From contig JAIQGI010000008.1 of assembly GCA_020072565.1 (NCBI GenBank), positions 1-64,000 on the forward strand: a DNA stretch of 64,000 nt. The letters run 5' to 3'. Each line of letters begins with the position of its first letter. Within the stretch, counting starts at the first letter, position 1. Source of the stretch: Terriglobia bacterium. GTDB taxonomy: Bacteria > Acidobacteriota > UBA6911. Both the position numbers and the translations under genes were made by a program. Positions 25,522 to 34,623 of this stretch are shown piece after piece. A model generated the notes under the pieces. That model saw only the letters and a list, made by a program, of their open reading frames with translations. It had not been told where the DNA came from and did no database searches.

Positions 25522-27351
25522 ATGCATCTGCACCTTATCGATTGGGTCATCGTCGCCTTTTCCCTCGGCATCTGCTTCATCCCGGCGCTGTTTTTCGGCA
25601 AGCGCGCAGGCAGGAGCACATCGGAGTTCTTCGTTTCAGGCCGTTCCGTGCCCTGGTGGCTGGCGGGGCTGTCGATGGTGGCGACCACGTTCAGCAGCGA
25701 TACGCCGAATCTGGTGACCGATATCGTACGCCGCAACGGCGTGGCAGGGAACTGGGTCTGGTGGGCATTTGTGCTGACGGGCGTATCCACGGTGTTTTTC
25801 TACGCGCAGCTGTGGCGGCGCTCGGGGGTCATGACGGATCTCGAGTTCTACGAGATCCGCTATTCGGGAAAAGCCGCCGGCTTCGTGCGCGGGTTCCGCT
25901 CGGTCTACCTGGGGCTGTTTTTCAACTGCATGATCATGGCGACGGTGAATCTGGCGGCCTGCAAGATCGCCGGCGTCCTGTTCGGCCTGCCGCGCTGGGA
26001 GACACTGCTGATCTGCGGCCTGCTCAACGTGGTGTTTGCCGCGCACTCCGGGCTCTGGGGCGTGCTGGTGATCGACATGGTCCAGTTCTTCATCAAGATG
26101 ACCGCGGTCATCGCTGCAGCCTACTTTGCGCTCAGGCTGCCGCAGGTCGGCGGGCTGCACGGACTGGTCGAGAAACTGTCAGTCCTGAAGGGGCCGAACG
26201 GAGTGAATTACCTGAACATCCTTCCCGACTTCAGCAGTAACTGGGATATGGCAATCGCGGTCTTTATCATGCCGATCGCAGTCCAATGGTGGGCCGTCTG
26301 GTATCCCGGCGCAGAGCCGGGCGGGGGCAGTTACATTGCCCAGCGCATGCTGGCCTCGAAATCCGAAAAGGACTCCCTGGGCGCCGTGCTCTTCTTCAAT
26401 CTCGCGCACTACGTGCTGCGCCCCTGGCCGTGGATCCTGGTGGGACTGTGCTCGCTGATCATCTACCCTCAACTTTCCGATATTCGAGAGGCCTTTCCGC
26501 ACCTCGATCCGAGCCTGATCGGACACGACATCGCGTACCCGGCGATGCTGAAGTTCCTGCCCGTCGGTTTCATCGGCCTGATGGTCGGTGGCCTGATCGC
26601 CGCCAACTCCTCGACCATTCTGACCCACCTCAACTGGGGTGCCTCGTACCTGGTGCACGACTTCTATCAGCGCTTCGTCCGGAAAGACAAGCCTGAAAAG
26701 CATTACGTGCTCGCCGGGCGCGTCGTGACGGTCTTCCTGTTTTTATGCGCCTCGGGCACGGTCTACCTTCTTGATACCGCCAAGGACGCCTTCGACATCA
26801 TTCTCCAGGTCGGCGCGGGCACCGGCCTGCTCTACCTGGTGCGCTGGTTCTGGTGGCGCGTAAACGCCTGGTGCGAGGTAGCGGCGATGATCAGTTCGTT
26901 TGCGGTCTCGGTCGCACTGCTGTTGCTCCATAAGAACGGTGTGGCCGTCAGCACGCATAAGGGACTACTAATCACCGTCGGCGTCACCACGGTTTGCTGG
27001 ATGTCGACGGCGTTCCTCGGCCCGGAGACGGATCGAAAGACGCTGATCGACTTCTACAGGAAGGTAAAGCCGTTCGGCCCCGGCTGGTCCGAGATCCGCA
27101 AGGAAGCGGGGGTGTCGCCGGCAGAGGCCAAGGCGACGGGCCAGAACATCCCGCTGGGACTGCTCGGCTGGGTGTCGGGCTGCACGGTCATTTGGTCGGC
27201 GCTGTTCACCGTGGGCAACTTCCTGTACGGCCGCATGAACTACGCGCTGATGCTGCTGGGTGTGTTCGTAGTAAGCAGCCTGGTTCTCCTGCGCGTGATC
27301 AACCGGGTATGGGCCGACAACAGGACTCGCCTGGAGCAGACGGGACAGTAA
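25522..27351 (+). CDS. Sodium:solute symporter (SSS family)
   Basis: A 609-residue inner-membrane protein with about 13-14 hydrophobic segments. It begins HLIDWVIVAFSLGICFIPAL and shows the SSS core SEFFVSGRSVPWWLAGLSMV followed by ATTFSSDTPNLVTDIV, and GFIGLMVGGLIAANSSTIL in the second inverted half. The Trp-rich motif NWVWWAF and the sodium-site serines fit sugar- or organic-acid-type members common in Acidobacteria and Planctomycetes. ATG 25522 has GAGGAAA upstream. Substrate unknown; transport of a sugar is possible given the ABC/GH locus 3 kb away but is not shown. Confidence 0.92.
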   Translation: MHLHLIDWVIVAFSLGICFIPALFFGKRAGRSTSEFFVSGRSVPWWLAGLSMVATTFSSDTPNLVTDIVRRNGVAGNWVWWAFVLTGVSTVFFYAQLWRRSGVMTDLEFYEIRYSGKAAGFVRGFRSVYLGLFFNCMIMATVNLAACKIAGVLFGLPRWETLLICGLLNVVFAAHSGLWGVLVIDMVQFFIKMTAVIAAAYFALRLPQVGGLHGLVEKLSVLKGPNGVNYLNILPDFSSNWDMAIAVFIMPIAVQWWAVWYPGAEPGGGSYIAQRMLASKSEKDSLGAVLFFNLAHYVLRPWPWILVGLCSLIIYPQLSDIREAFPHLDPSLIGHDIAYPAMLKFLPVGFIGLMVGGLIAANSSTILTHLNWGASYLVHDFYQRFVRKDKPEKHYVLAGRVVTVFLFLCASGTVYLLDTAKDAFDIILQVGAGTGLLYLVRWFWWRVNAWCEVAAMISSFAVSVALLLLHKNGVAVSTHKGLLITVGVTTVCWMSTAFLGPETDRKTLIDFYRKVKPFGPGWSEIRKEAGVSPAEAKATGQNIPLGLLGWVSGCTVIWSALFTVGNFLYGRMNYALMLLGVFVVSSLVLLRVINRVWADNRTRLEQTGQ

Positions 27352-27388
27352 TACATAACTCCCGAAATACCGCTCACACAGCCAGATT

Positions 27389-28231
27389 CTAAAATAGCCG
27401 GAACGAGACCTCGACGTTTGCGCGCACGTTTACGGGCTGGCCGTTCAGCATTGCAGGTCGGTAGCGCCATTTCGTCTTCATAGTATCTGCGGCAGACTCG
27501 TCGAGGCCATATCCAAGGCCTCGGATAACCTTAACTTCGCCCACGCTCCCGTCTTTCCAGATCACAACCTGCATCACCATGGTCCCTTCGATTTTGGCTG
27601 CCCTGGCTTCTGGGGTGTAAGGAGGTCGGGGCGTGGCGACTGTCGTCGGCTCCTGGATCCCCGGCGTGGTCCTCAAGTCATAGATCTTCTCCACCGAAAG
27701 CGCAATCTCCTTGCTCATCTTCGCGGGCGGAGGCGGCGGTGGAGGCGGGGGTGGAGGAGGCGGAATCGCCCGATCCGTCCGCATTTTCTCGAGCCTGCGC
27801 CATTGATCCGCAGTCAGTACCCGGCGCATTTCGAGGGTCATGTCCGAATTCTCGGCCTCGAGCGCATTCCGCGCGGCGGTGAGCGCCACCCTCTGGGCGG
27901 CAAGCGCTCCTTCGCTCAGTCGCTCAGCCTCGAGCAGGACCTTGAGCTGTTCTTCTTCTCGGAGCAGTGCGGACCGGAGTTCGGCCAGCTGAGCCTGGTG
28001 CTGCAGGTAGGCGGCTTCGAGCTGCACCACCTGCGCATCGCTAAGCCCCAACGCACGCACGATCGCAGAGTTCTTCCACCACTTGCCCGAAGTCTGAGGA
28101 GGTGGAGGCGGCGGGGGCGGAGGCAGGGTCTGAGCTTGTGGCGGAAGTGGTGGCAGAGGTGGCGGCTGTTGGGCAAATGCAGCGAGCGGGATCAGCAGAC
28201 ACACAAGGCTGAGAATCAAAGAGCGTTTCAT
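27389..28231 (-). CDS. LTxxQ/Spy-like periplasmic protein fused to a TonB C-terminal domain
   Basis: A 280-residue exported protein. ATG 28231 follows a near-perfect AGGAGGTGAT. Order: signal peptide (MKRSLILSLVCLLIPLAAFA), a Pro-rich linker with nine consecutive Pro, a helical Spy/CpxP/CnrX-like domain (about 60-145: LGLSDAQVVQLEAAYLQHQA ... VLTADQWRRLEKM), a run of 13 Pro, and a TonB_C domain (about 200-280: PPYTPEARAAKIEGTMVMQV ... KWRYRPAMLNGQPV). It is the third gene after an ECF sigma gene and a small membrane protein gene, an order like cnrH-cnrY-cnrX, where the LTxxQ-type protein senses envelope stress. The TonB part normally contacts outer-membrane receptors. No transmembrane anchor other than the signal is visible. 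The poly-Pro runs would need EF-P activity. Confidence 0.85.
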   Translation of the reverse strand: MKRSLILSLVCLLIPLAAFAQQPPPLPPLPPQAQTLPPPPPPPPPQTSGKWWKNSAIVRALGLSDAQVVQLEAAYLQHQAQLAELRSALLREEEQLKVLLEAERLSEGALAAQRVALTAARNALEAENSDMTLEMRRVLTADQWRRLEKMRTDRAIPPPPPPPPPPPPPAKMSKEIALSVEKIYDLRTTPGIQEPTTVATPRPPYTPEARAAKIEGTMVMQVVIWKDGSVGEVKVIRGLGYGLDESAADTMKTKWRYRPAMLNGQPVNVRANVEVSFRLF

Positions 28232-28359
28232 ATCACCTCCTGCGGAATCTTGTTCATTTCGATTTCCGTTTTCCTGGTTAGGCACTGCGCACGCTTGAAC
28301 CCGGCCCGGTTCGCGCGCTCCTCACCGCGAGTCTGCAATCGGCCCATCCTACGCGTCCC

Positions 28360-28758
28360 TCAAGGTGCTTTGCGCGTTGCGATGCCCGCTTTGATCTCGT
28401 CGGCCAGAATCATCGCCGGTTCCAAGGCGAGCGGCATCTGAGAATCCGTCAGCCGCTCGACGTCCACGAGCAGGTCCTGGTCATATCCTGCCGCGAAATC
28501 AGGAGCCGGCAATGCTCGGGGACTCAGCAGCCAGATGCCCGCGACGGCGACAACGATGACGGCCGCCGTTCCCCAGGTCAGGAGCGGTCTCCAGGGAACG
28601 ACCTTGCGATGCTGCTCCATCCGTTCCAGCACCGCCTTGAGCTGAGCTGTCCAGAACGATTCGGGCCGCTCAACGGAGGCAAAAGCGGAGGCCCGGAACT
28701 CCTTCAAGGCGTCTTCCAGCTGCACATCCCCTTCATGATTGATTTCATCAGTATTCAT
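28360..28758 (-). CDS. Single-pass membrane protein, probable anti-sigma factor
   Basis: A 132-residue protein (from ATG 28758; an in-frame TTG at 28794 is an alternative start). Residues about 10-60 are a charged cytosolic helix pair (EDALKEFRASAFASVERPES), then one transmembrane helix (WGTAAVIVVAVAGIWLL), then about 55 periplasmic residues. It lies directly after the ECF sigma gene on the same strand, the classic place for an anti-sigma factor. No zinc motif HxxxCxxC is present, so it is not a ZAS-type. The role is inferred from order and topology. Confidence 0.7.
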   Translation of the reverse strand: MNTDEINHEGDVQLEDALKEFRASAFASVERPESFWTAQLKAVLERMEQHRKVVPWRPLLTWGTAAVIVVAVAGIWLLSPRALPAPDFAAGYDQDLLVDVERLTDSQMPLALEPAMILADEIKAGIATRKAP

Positions 28759-28831
28759 AGAATCTGTCAGCCTGTTTTCCTCTGTAACTTCCAAGGCCTC
28801 TTGCGGAATGAGGCTACCTTTTCCTTACCCC

Positions 28832-29380
28832 CTATCGCGCCAACTCGCGCCGGACTGCGTTGGTTGCGCTGGAGAGGTGGGCCTTCACGGTCCCTTCCCG
28901 CAGCTTCATGGCATCGGCGATCTCATGGAGTGCCATATCCTCGGCAAACCTGAGTGTAAAGACGGTTCGCTGCCGTACGGGCAATCTCTCGACCGCCGCC
29001 CAGACCGCAGCAACCCGCTCTTGAACGAGCATGGCAGCCTCCGGAGTGCGGCGCCGATCCGCCGGAGCCTGCTTGTTCCATTCCAGCCCGCGCCGAAGAC
29101 GCCTCCAGAACGAGGCACGCCGGCTCTTCAGCTGATCCTGTGCCAGATTGATGGCAATGCGGACCAGCCATGTTCCCGGGCCGGCTTCGCCGCGAAAACC
29201 GGCACGCCGTGAGAAAGCCCGGAGAAAGCACTCCTGGGTAAGGCTGTCCGCTTCATCGGGGTCACGAAGGAGTGAGAACAGGATCCGGTAGATGCGCCTT
29301 TGATGTTCCCGGACGATCGATTCAAAATCCTCCCTTCGAATCTGCCGGTGCGCAGCCTCGGATGCCACGGTCGCTTCCAT
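28832..29380 (-). CDS. ECF-family RNA polymerase sigma factor
   Basis: A 182-residue sigma factor. Region 2 is clear (FESIVREHQRRIYRILFSLL and ADSLTQECFLRAF), as is region 4 (LPVRQRTVFTLRFAEDMALH, then EIADAMKLREGTVKAHLSSA). The segment between is basic (SRRASFWRRLRRGLEWNKQ). ATG 29380 is preferred to a TTG further upstream. It heads a three-gene unit with the membrane protein and the Spy/TonB protein. By family logic it is held by the membrane protein and freed by an envelope signal. The N-terminal extension is short, typical of the RpoE-like group. Confidence 0.93.
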   Translation of the reverse strand: MEATVASEAAHRQIRREDFESIVREHQRRIYRILFSLLRDPDEADSLTQECFLRAFSRRAGFRGEAGPGTWLVRIAINLAQDQLKSRRASFWRRLRRGLEWNKQAPADRRRTPEAAMLVQERVAAVWAAVERLPVRQRTVFTLRFAEDMALHEIADAMKLREGTVKAHLSSATNAVRRELAR

Positions 29381-29694
29381 CAAGCCATGGTTCAATATAT
29401 CTGCCTCGTGTCCTGCATATATTGGACGAGTTTCGACGGAAATGGTTTAGCCAAACTCATGCTTGAGCTGATGACGGGCAGAAATGCGATTTCTCCGCTG
29501 TTTTCCGGACAGCACATGCCGCAATCCCACCTCTCGCTGGAGATTGCTGCATCTCCATCTGTAAACCCAAACCAGCGGATCGGAAAACGAGGATGTCAAT
29601 AGGATGCGAAGGCTGACCTCCGATCGGATATCAGTTGCGACTCAATTGTTGTTATTACCGCAAAGGACTTGTCGTGTGGTCCGTGGTAATGGTG
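29381..29694. other. Intergenic region upstream of the sigma factor
   Basis: 314 bp with no supported gene. It should contain the sigma-operon promoter on the minus strand, but I cannot single out a convincing -35/-10 pair. No repeat of the families described elsewhere in the window is present. Confidence 0.4.
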
Positions 29695-30220
29695 CTAATC
29701 CTGGCGGAGCGTGGTGGAGGGCTCCAGACGCGCGGCGCGATGAGCCGGCAAGAATCCGGCCAGGGAAGTCGTGCCGCCGAGAGCAAGCGTCGCCAGAACC
29801 AGGCTGGCCCGATCGCTGGGAGCAAGTTCAAATAGCAGCGACGACAGCACCTGGCTCGATACCAGGAAGGCGGCGAGACCGACAGCGCATCCGATCGCGG
29901 CCAGCAAGGAGACCTCCTTCAGCACCAGCCAGTGGATCGAGGCTCGTGTCGCGCCGAGGGCTATCCGCACTCTGTATGTCTCCTGCTACCGTGCCGGTGA
30001 AGCCGGGCGCCATGACCCCGACGATCGTCATCGGCAGCTGATTCAGGCGCACCGTGCGATTCAGAATGGATGGATCGCCGCCAAACTGCCGCTGCCAGAA
30101 GCCATGGCTGAGGACCACCGCCGGACTGCCGCCTGGCATCTTGTCGTCATCCGGCGTCAAGGCTCTGCCGAGAAACGCTTTGACCCCCAGAAGCTCCTGC
30201 CAGCGTGTATCTGCGTCCAA
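29695..30220 (-). pseudogene. ADOP-type FtsX permease remnant, internally deleted
   Basis: From 30220 down to about 29985 the frame encodes part of a MacB-like periplasmic core (LGVKAFLGRALTPDDDKMPG; VLSHGFWQRQFGGDPSILN; VGVMAPGFTGT). At about 29970-29985 a different frame takes over with the last FtsX domain (VRIALGATRASIHWLVLKEV ... AHRAARLEPSTTLRQD) and a stop at 29695. A complete ADOP permease has about 800 residues; the first ~90 and the central ~550 are missing. An intact relative lies next to it on the opposite strand (30364-32805), and its matching parts align well, so this is a decayed paralogue. Confidence 0.8.
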
Positions 30221-30363
30221 TTTTGTTGCCTTTTACCGGCGTTCGGTTCTGCTTCACGAATAATTCGGGCTGGTGCTTTGAACTTGGCTCCCCTCTTTTC
30301 CGTACAGTAGGTATGGTCGCGGCTGTGACATGGAACCGCACCGCATGATCGGGGGGAAACGGC

Positions 30364-32805
30364 ATGAAAGATCTGATCCAGGACTTGCGTTATGGTTGGC
30401 GCCAGCTGTGGCAGAGTCCGGGGCTTACTCTCGCTGCGGTTCTTTGCATCGCTCTGGGCATTGGGGCTAATTCCGCAACCTTCAGCATTGCCAACGCCGT
30501 TCTGTGGCGCAAACCCATGGTGGGCGAGCCCGATCGTCTGGTACGGATTTTTGTAACCTGGTCGAGCGGGCTGAAATACGGCTCCTTTTCATATCCCGAT
30601 TATGTCGACGTGCGCGACAGGAACGACGTCTTCACTGGGCTCGTCGCAAACAGCATCATGCCCTTCCACCTCACTGCAGGCGATCGCAATGAGAGGATCT
30701 GGGGAGCAGTTGTGTCGGGTAACTACTTCTCGGAATTAGGCTTGGAACCAATTCTTGGCCGGGCCTTCCTGCCTGAAGAGGACGGCATGCCGGGCGGCCG
30801 CCCGGTCGCCGTCATCAGTGATGGCCTCTGGCAACGCCGTTTCGGTGCCGACCGGGCTGTAATCGGCAGAACAGTACTGTTGAACGCCCGCCCATACACC
30901 ATTATCGGGGTTGCGCCGAGAGGCTTTTATGGCACAAACACCGGCTTAGGCCAGGAAATTTGGGTACCCATCACGATGGTGGGGCAAATGGGAGACGAAC
31001 GACGGGCCCTGACATCGCGCGGCAATCGCTGGATTCAGTCGATCATTGGCAGGCTGAAGCCCGGGATCACGATCGAGCAGGCAAGCGCTTCTGTGAACAG
31101 TTTGATGGTTCATTTGTCTGAGGAGTACCCCAACACCAACAAGGGTACCAGCGCTCAACTGCTCTGGGACGCTGACGCGAGCCTCCACCCGGAGGTGCGC
31201 GACGGATTCGTCAGGTTCATGCGACTCATGTTCGGGGTGGTTGGGGTCATCCTGCTGCTTTCCTGCACCAATGTTGCCGGCCTTTTGTTGGCCCGTTCCG
31301 CCTCGCGGCGCAAGGAGATCGGGATCCGGATGGCACTTGGGGCCAATCGTCTGCGCCTGATCCGCCAGCTGCTTTCCGAGAGTGTTCTGCTGTCGCTCTT
31401 AGCCGGCGGCGTCGGACTTCTCTTGGGGGTCTGGCTAATCGGGCTGGTTCGATCGTTCAGCCCGCCGAGTGATCTCCCCATCAGATTAGACATTGGCCTC
31501 GACGGGTCAGTGCTCGCCTTTACGTTTGTGGTCACGGTCGTCACGGGAGTCCTGTTCGGATCGACCCCCGCTCTTTCAACCACGAAGACCGATCTTGTCA
31601 CTGTCTTGAAGGAAGGAAGCCCGGTGCAACTGGCCGGGGCTTCTCGATTGCGCCGGATTCTCGTGGCCGGCCAGGTAGCACTCTCGCTTGCCCTTCTGAT
31701 TGCCGCCAGCCTGGTTGTGCGCAGCCTGCAGAATGCGCGCAATCTCGATCCCGGATTCAATCCGGAGCATCAGGTTGTTGCCGCCCTGGATCTGGGGCTG
31801 CAACAATATGACGAAGCCAAAGGCAGGCAGTTCATCCGGTCTCTCAGAGACCGGCTCAGGAGCTTGCCGGGTGTGGAAGCGGTTGGCTTTGCCGATAACC
31901 TGCCTCTGAGCCTCTCCAGTAGTCAGACGGGTGCGCGGCCAGAGGGTTATACTCCACCTCCGAGTGCGAACGACCCCCTCATCGATTATGCCACGGTCGA
32001 CTATGGCTATTTTGCCGCCATGGGGATCCCGGTATTGCGCGGAAGGGGTTTCAGCGAGACCGACAACGTAAGTGCGCCCCCTGTAATCGTGATCAACGAG
32101 ACCTTTGCGCAGCGCTTCTGGCCGGGGCAGGACCCGATCGGGAAGCATGTCAGGACCGGCAGAAAGGACCAGTTAGTCATTGGCGTCGTCAAGAACGGCA
32201 AGTATTTCAGTCTGGGTGAGGAACCCAAAGCCTTTTTATACCTTCCATTGGAGCAGAACCACCGAGCCAGTGTGTTCCTGCACGTGCGGACCGCCGTCGA
32301 TCCCGATGGCTTTTTACAGACAGTTCGCAAAGAAGTACAAAGTCTCGACGACAAGCTGCCACTGGCCGACCTGAAGACGATGCACGCGGCTATGGGCTTT
32401 GCGTTGCTGCCGGCGCGCATGGCTGCCGGGGTCGTCTCCGCCTTCGCCTTTCTCGCCTTGTTTCTTGCGGCTGTCGGCCTTTACGGTGTGATGGCCTACT
32501 CCGTCAGCCAGAGCATTCGCGACATCGGCATCCGTATGGCCTTGGGCGCGCAGGCTGGCGATGTACTCAAACTGATCCTCGGCGGCGGCATGACCCTGAC
32601 TTCGATCGGGTTGGGGATCGGGTTGGTGGTTGGTTTCTTTCTGACGGGCCTGATGAAGGGCCTGCTCTATGGAATCAGTCCCACTGATCCCCTGTCCTAT
32701 GGTAGTGCCATCGCGGTGTTAGCCATGGTCGCTCTTCTGGCTGTTCTCCTGCCGGCGCGCCGGGCCACAAGAGTCGACCCGATGGTCGCTCTGCGGGAGT
32801 ACTGA
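30364..32805 (+). CDS. ADOP-family ABC transporter permease (MacB/FtsX type)
   Basis: An 813-residue inner-membrane protein with the layout of the acidobacterial duplicated orphan permease family: helix 1 at about 20-42 (LAAVLCIALGIGANSATFSI), a MacB-like periplasmic domain (50-280), three helices of the first FtsX unit (KEIGIRMALGANRLRLIRQL), a second MacB-like domain (about 440-670), and a second FtsX unit (IRDIGIRMALGAQAGDVLKL) ending RRATRVDPMVALREY. Starts ATG 30364. No ATPase gene is adjacent, as usual for this family. A broken paralogue lies upstream in the opposite direction. The exported or sensed substrate is unknown. Confidence 0.93.
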   Translation: MKDLIQDLRYGWRQLWQSPGLTLAAVLCIALGIGANSATFSIANAVLWRKPMVGEPDRLVRIFVTWSSGLKYGSFSYPDYVDVRDRNDVFTGLVANSIMPFHLTAGDRNERIWGAVVSGNYFSELGLEPILGRAFLPEEDGMPGGRPVAVISDGLWQRRFGADRAVIGRTVLLNARPYTIIGVAPRGFYGTNTGLGQEIWVPITMVGQMGDERRALTSRGNRWIQSIIGRLKPGITIEQASASVNSLMVHLSEEYPNTNKGTSAQLLWDADASLHPEVRDGFVRFMRLMFGVVGVILLLSCTNVAGLLLARSASRRKEIGIRMALGANRLRLIRQLLSESVLLSLLAGGVGLLLGVWLIGLVRSFSPPSDLPIRLDIGLDGSVLAFTFVVTVVTGVLFGSTPALSTTKTDLVTVLKEGSPVQLAGASRLRRILVAGQVALSLALLIAASLVVRSLQNARNLDPGFNPEHQVVAALDLGLQQYDEAKGRQFIRSLRDRLRSLPGVEAVGFADNLPLSLSSSQTGARPEGYTPPPSANDPLIDYATVDYGYFAAMGIPVLRGRGFSETDNVSAPPVIVINETFAQRFWPGQDPIGKHVRTGRKDQLVIGVVKNGKYFSLGEEPKAFLYLPLEQNHRASVFLHVRTAVDPDGFLQTVRKEVQSLDDKLPLADLKTMHAAMGFALLPARMAAGVVSAFAFLALFLAAVGLYGVMAYSVSQSIRDIGIRMALGAQAGDVLKLILGGGMTLTSIGLGIGLVVGFFLTGLMKGLLYGISPTDPLSYGSAIAVLAMVALLAVLLPARRATRVDPMVALREY

Positions 32806-32877
32806 GTGATGAGTGACGAGTGGCGGTGATGGCTAAGGCCATCTAACCCCAGGACTCACCACTCATGACTCATCACT
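32805..32877. repeat. TGAGTGA palindrome, copy A
   Basis: Left arm AGTGATGAGTGACGAGTGG (32805-32823) pairs with CCACTCATGACTCATCACT (32859-32877), 17 of 19 positions, around a 35 nt centre. The arm starts within the stop codon of the ADOP gene and places TGA in all three frames within 14 bases (32803, 32807, 32810, 32814). Related elements are at 42824-42881 and 63855-63906, also right after stop codons. Confidence 0.75.
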
Positions 32878-32899
32878 TGTCATTTAGTACTCGTCTGTG

Positions 32900-32908
32900 T
32901 GCTAGAAT
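32900..32908 (+). promoter_or_regulatory. Extended -10 promoter element for the serine hydrolase gene
   Basis: TGCTAGAAT (TGn plus TAGAAT) lies 38 bases before the GTG start at 32947. No clear -35 at standard spacing. The same pattern is seen before the genes at 15122 and 62477. Confidence 0.4.
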
Positions 32909-32946
32909 TCTTCCCCATACAGGATGTTCCTTGATCAGGAGGGTTT

Positions 32947-34623
32947 GTGACCAACCGCGCTCGAATCTTGTGTGTCCTTGCTGTGATCCTGCTGCTTCCG
33001 GTTTCGATTGTCCACGCCCAAACCGGCGTCAATCTTCTGGGGGACAGTGCCGCAGCGCGGGTGGACAAGATTTTCGAACGTTACAGCAGGCAGGATTGCC
33101 CCGGGTGTTCCCTCGGAATCGAGCAGGACGGCAAGGTGGTCTACACCCGAGGGTACGGCATGGCCAACCTCGAATACTCGGTGCCGATCACTCCCGCCAC
33201 CATCTTCGAGGCGGGCTCGGTCTCGAAGCAGTTCACGACCGGGGCGATACAGATCCTGGCCCGGCGGGGGAAGCTTTCGCTCGATGATGATATCCGGAAA
33301 TATCTTCCGGAGGTCCCCGATTTCGGGTCGAAGATCACCATACGCCATCTGCTGAGTCACACGAGCGGATTGCGAGACCAGTGGGAGCTGTTCACCGTGA
33401 TGGGGCGGCCGCCGGGCAGCGCCGTTCACACCCTCGACGAAATTCTCGATCTCGTGAGCCGGCAAAAAGAGCTGAACTTCCCTCCAGGCACGCAGTATCT
33501 ATATAGCAACACAGGGTTTGCGCTGCTGGCCTGGATTGTCCGGCGAGCAAGCGGCGTCTCGCTTGCCGAATTCGACTCGAGGGAGATTTTTCAGCCGTTG
33601 GGAATGACAAGCACACAGTGGCGCGACGACCACACGCGCATTGTGAAAGGACGCGCCACAGCTTACAGCACCGGTGCACAGGGGGAGTACCACTCCAACA
33701 TGCCCTTTACCAACGTTTATGGCAACGGCGGGCTGCTCACTACCGCGGGCGACCTGTTGATCTGGAACCGGAACTTCGAAAATCCGCGTGTGATTGGCCG
33801 GGAATCCCTCGACGAGATGCAGATACGCACCAGGCTGAATGACGGAAGCTCGATTATTTATGGCCTCGGCCTCCAAGTTGCCGAGTACAAAGGAGTGCGC
33901 GAAATCAGCCATAGCGGTTCCACCGCCGGCTATCGCGCGTTTCTGGCCCGCTACCCCGATCAGCACCTTTCAATTGCGCTTCTGTGCAACCTGGCCAACG
34001 TCAATGCGGGCGCGCTGGCGCACCAGGTGGCAGAGGTATTCCTGGAGGGCAAGATCAAAGACCGCGCAAAGCCTGTGCGTGTTGAGGTCCCGGCGGAGCA
34101 GATTCAGCGCGCCGCAGGGCTTTACCGCAACTTGCTGACGGATGCGGTGCTGCGCCTGACCGTGCAGGACGGAAAGCTGATGCTCGGGATGGGACAAGGG
34201 AACGAACTGGTGCCGGTCGGTGAGAACCGGTTTGAGGCGTCCGGCGGCGCGCAGTACCTCTTCGTGCCCGGGCAACCGATTCGGCTCGAAGTAGTTACGG
34301 CTGGGGAGCGGCCGGCAATCTACCATGTCGTACCGGCCGTTACCCCTTCGGCGCAGCAGTTGGCCGAATATGCCGGAAACTACTACAGCGAAGAACTTGA
34401 GGTGTCCTATAACTTCAGCGTGCGCGACGGCAGGCTTTTTCTCAAGCGGCGGCTGATGCCTGAAGTGGCGGTCACTGCAACCTATGCCGATGCCTTCAAC
34501 GAAGGCGGGAGGAGCATCCGCTTCACCAGGAATCGGGCGGGAGAGGTCGACGGTCTCAGTCTCTCCAGCGGCCGCGTGCTCCACTTGCGGTTTATCCGGC
34601 GGCCGAATTTGCCGCCGCGATAA
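32947..34623 (+). CDS. Secreted serine hydrolase (beta-lactamase/class C-like family)
   Basis: A 558-residue periplasmic protein, GTG start 32947 with AGGAGGG upstream and a signal peptide (LCVLAVILLLPVSIVHAQ). Catalytic motifs of the penicillin-binding-like fold: S91-V-S-K94 (GSVSKQFT) and Y186-S-N188 (YLYSNTGF); the HSGSTAGY segment supplies the third motif in place of KTG. The last ~190 residues are extra, a beta-rich domain of the lipocalin-like type frequently found after these hydrolases (AAGLYRNLLTDAVLRLTVQD; LAEYAGNYYSEELEV). Roles in the family include D-aminopeptidase, esterase and beta-lactamase-like activity; the substrate is not predictable. It is monocistronic, with its own promoter-like element upstream. 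Confidence 0.92.
   Translation: MTNRARILCVLAVILLLPVSIVHAQTGVNLLGDSAAARVDKIFERYSRQDCPGCSLGIEQDGKVVYTRGYGMANLEYSVPITPATIFEAGSVSKQFTTGAIQILARRGKLSLDDDIRKYLPEVPDFGSKITIRHLLSHTSGLRDQWELFTVMGRPPGSAVHTLDEILDLVSRQKELNFPPGTQYLYSNTGFALLAWIVRRASGVSLAEFDSREIFQPLGMTSTQWRDDHTRIVKGRATAYSTGAQGEYHSNMPFTNVYGNGGLLTTAGDLLIWNRNFENPRVIGRESLDEMQIRTRLNDGSSIIYGLGLQVAEYKGVREISHSGSTAGYRAFLARYPDQHLSIALLCNLANVNAGALAHQVAEVFLEGKIKDRAKPVRVEVPAEQIQRAAGLYRNLLTDAVLRLTVQDGKLMLGMGQGNELVPVGENRFEASGGAQYLFVPGQPIRLEVVTAGERPAIYHVVPAVTPSAQQLAEYAGNYYSEELEVSYNFSVRDGRLFLKRRLMPEVAVTATYADAFNEGGRSIRFTRNRAGEVDGLSLSSGRVLHLRFIRRPNLPPR

Noticed and set aside
25542-26240. Second frame inside the symporter gene
   Set aside because: Arg-rich shadow frame; the symporter frame has helices and family motifs.
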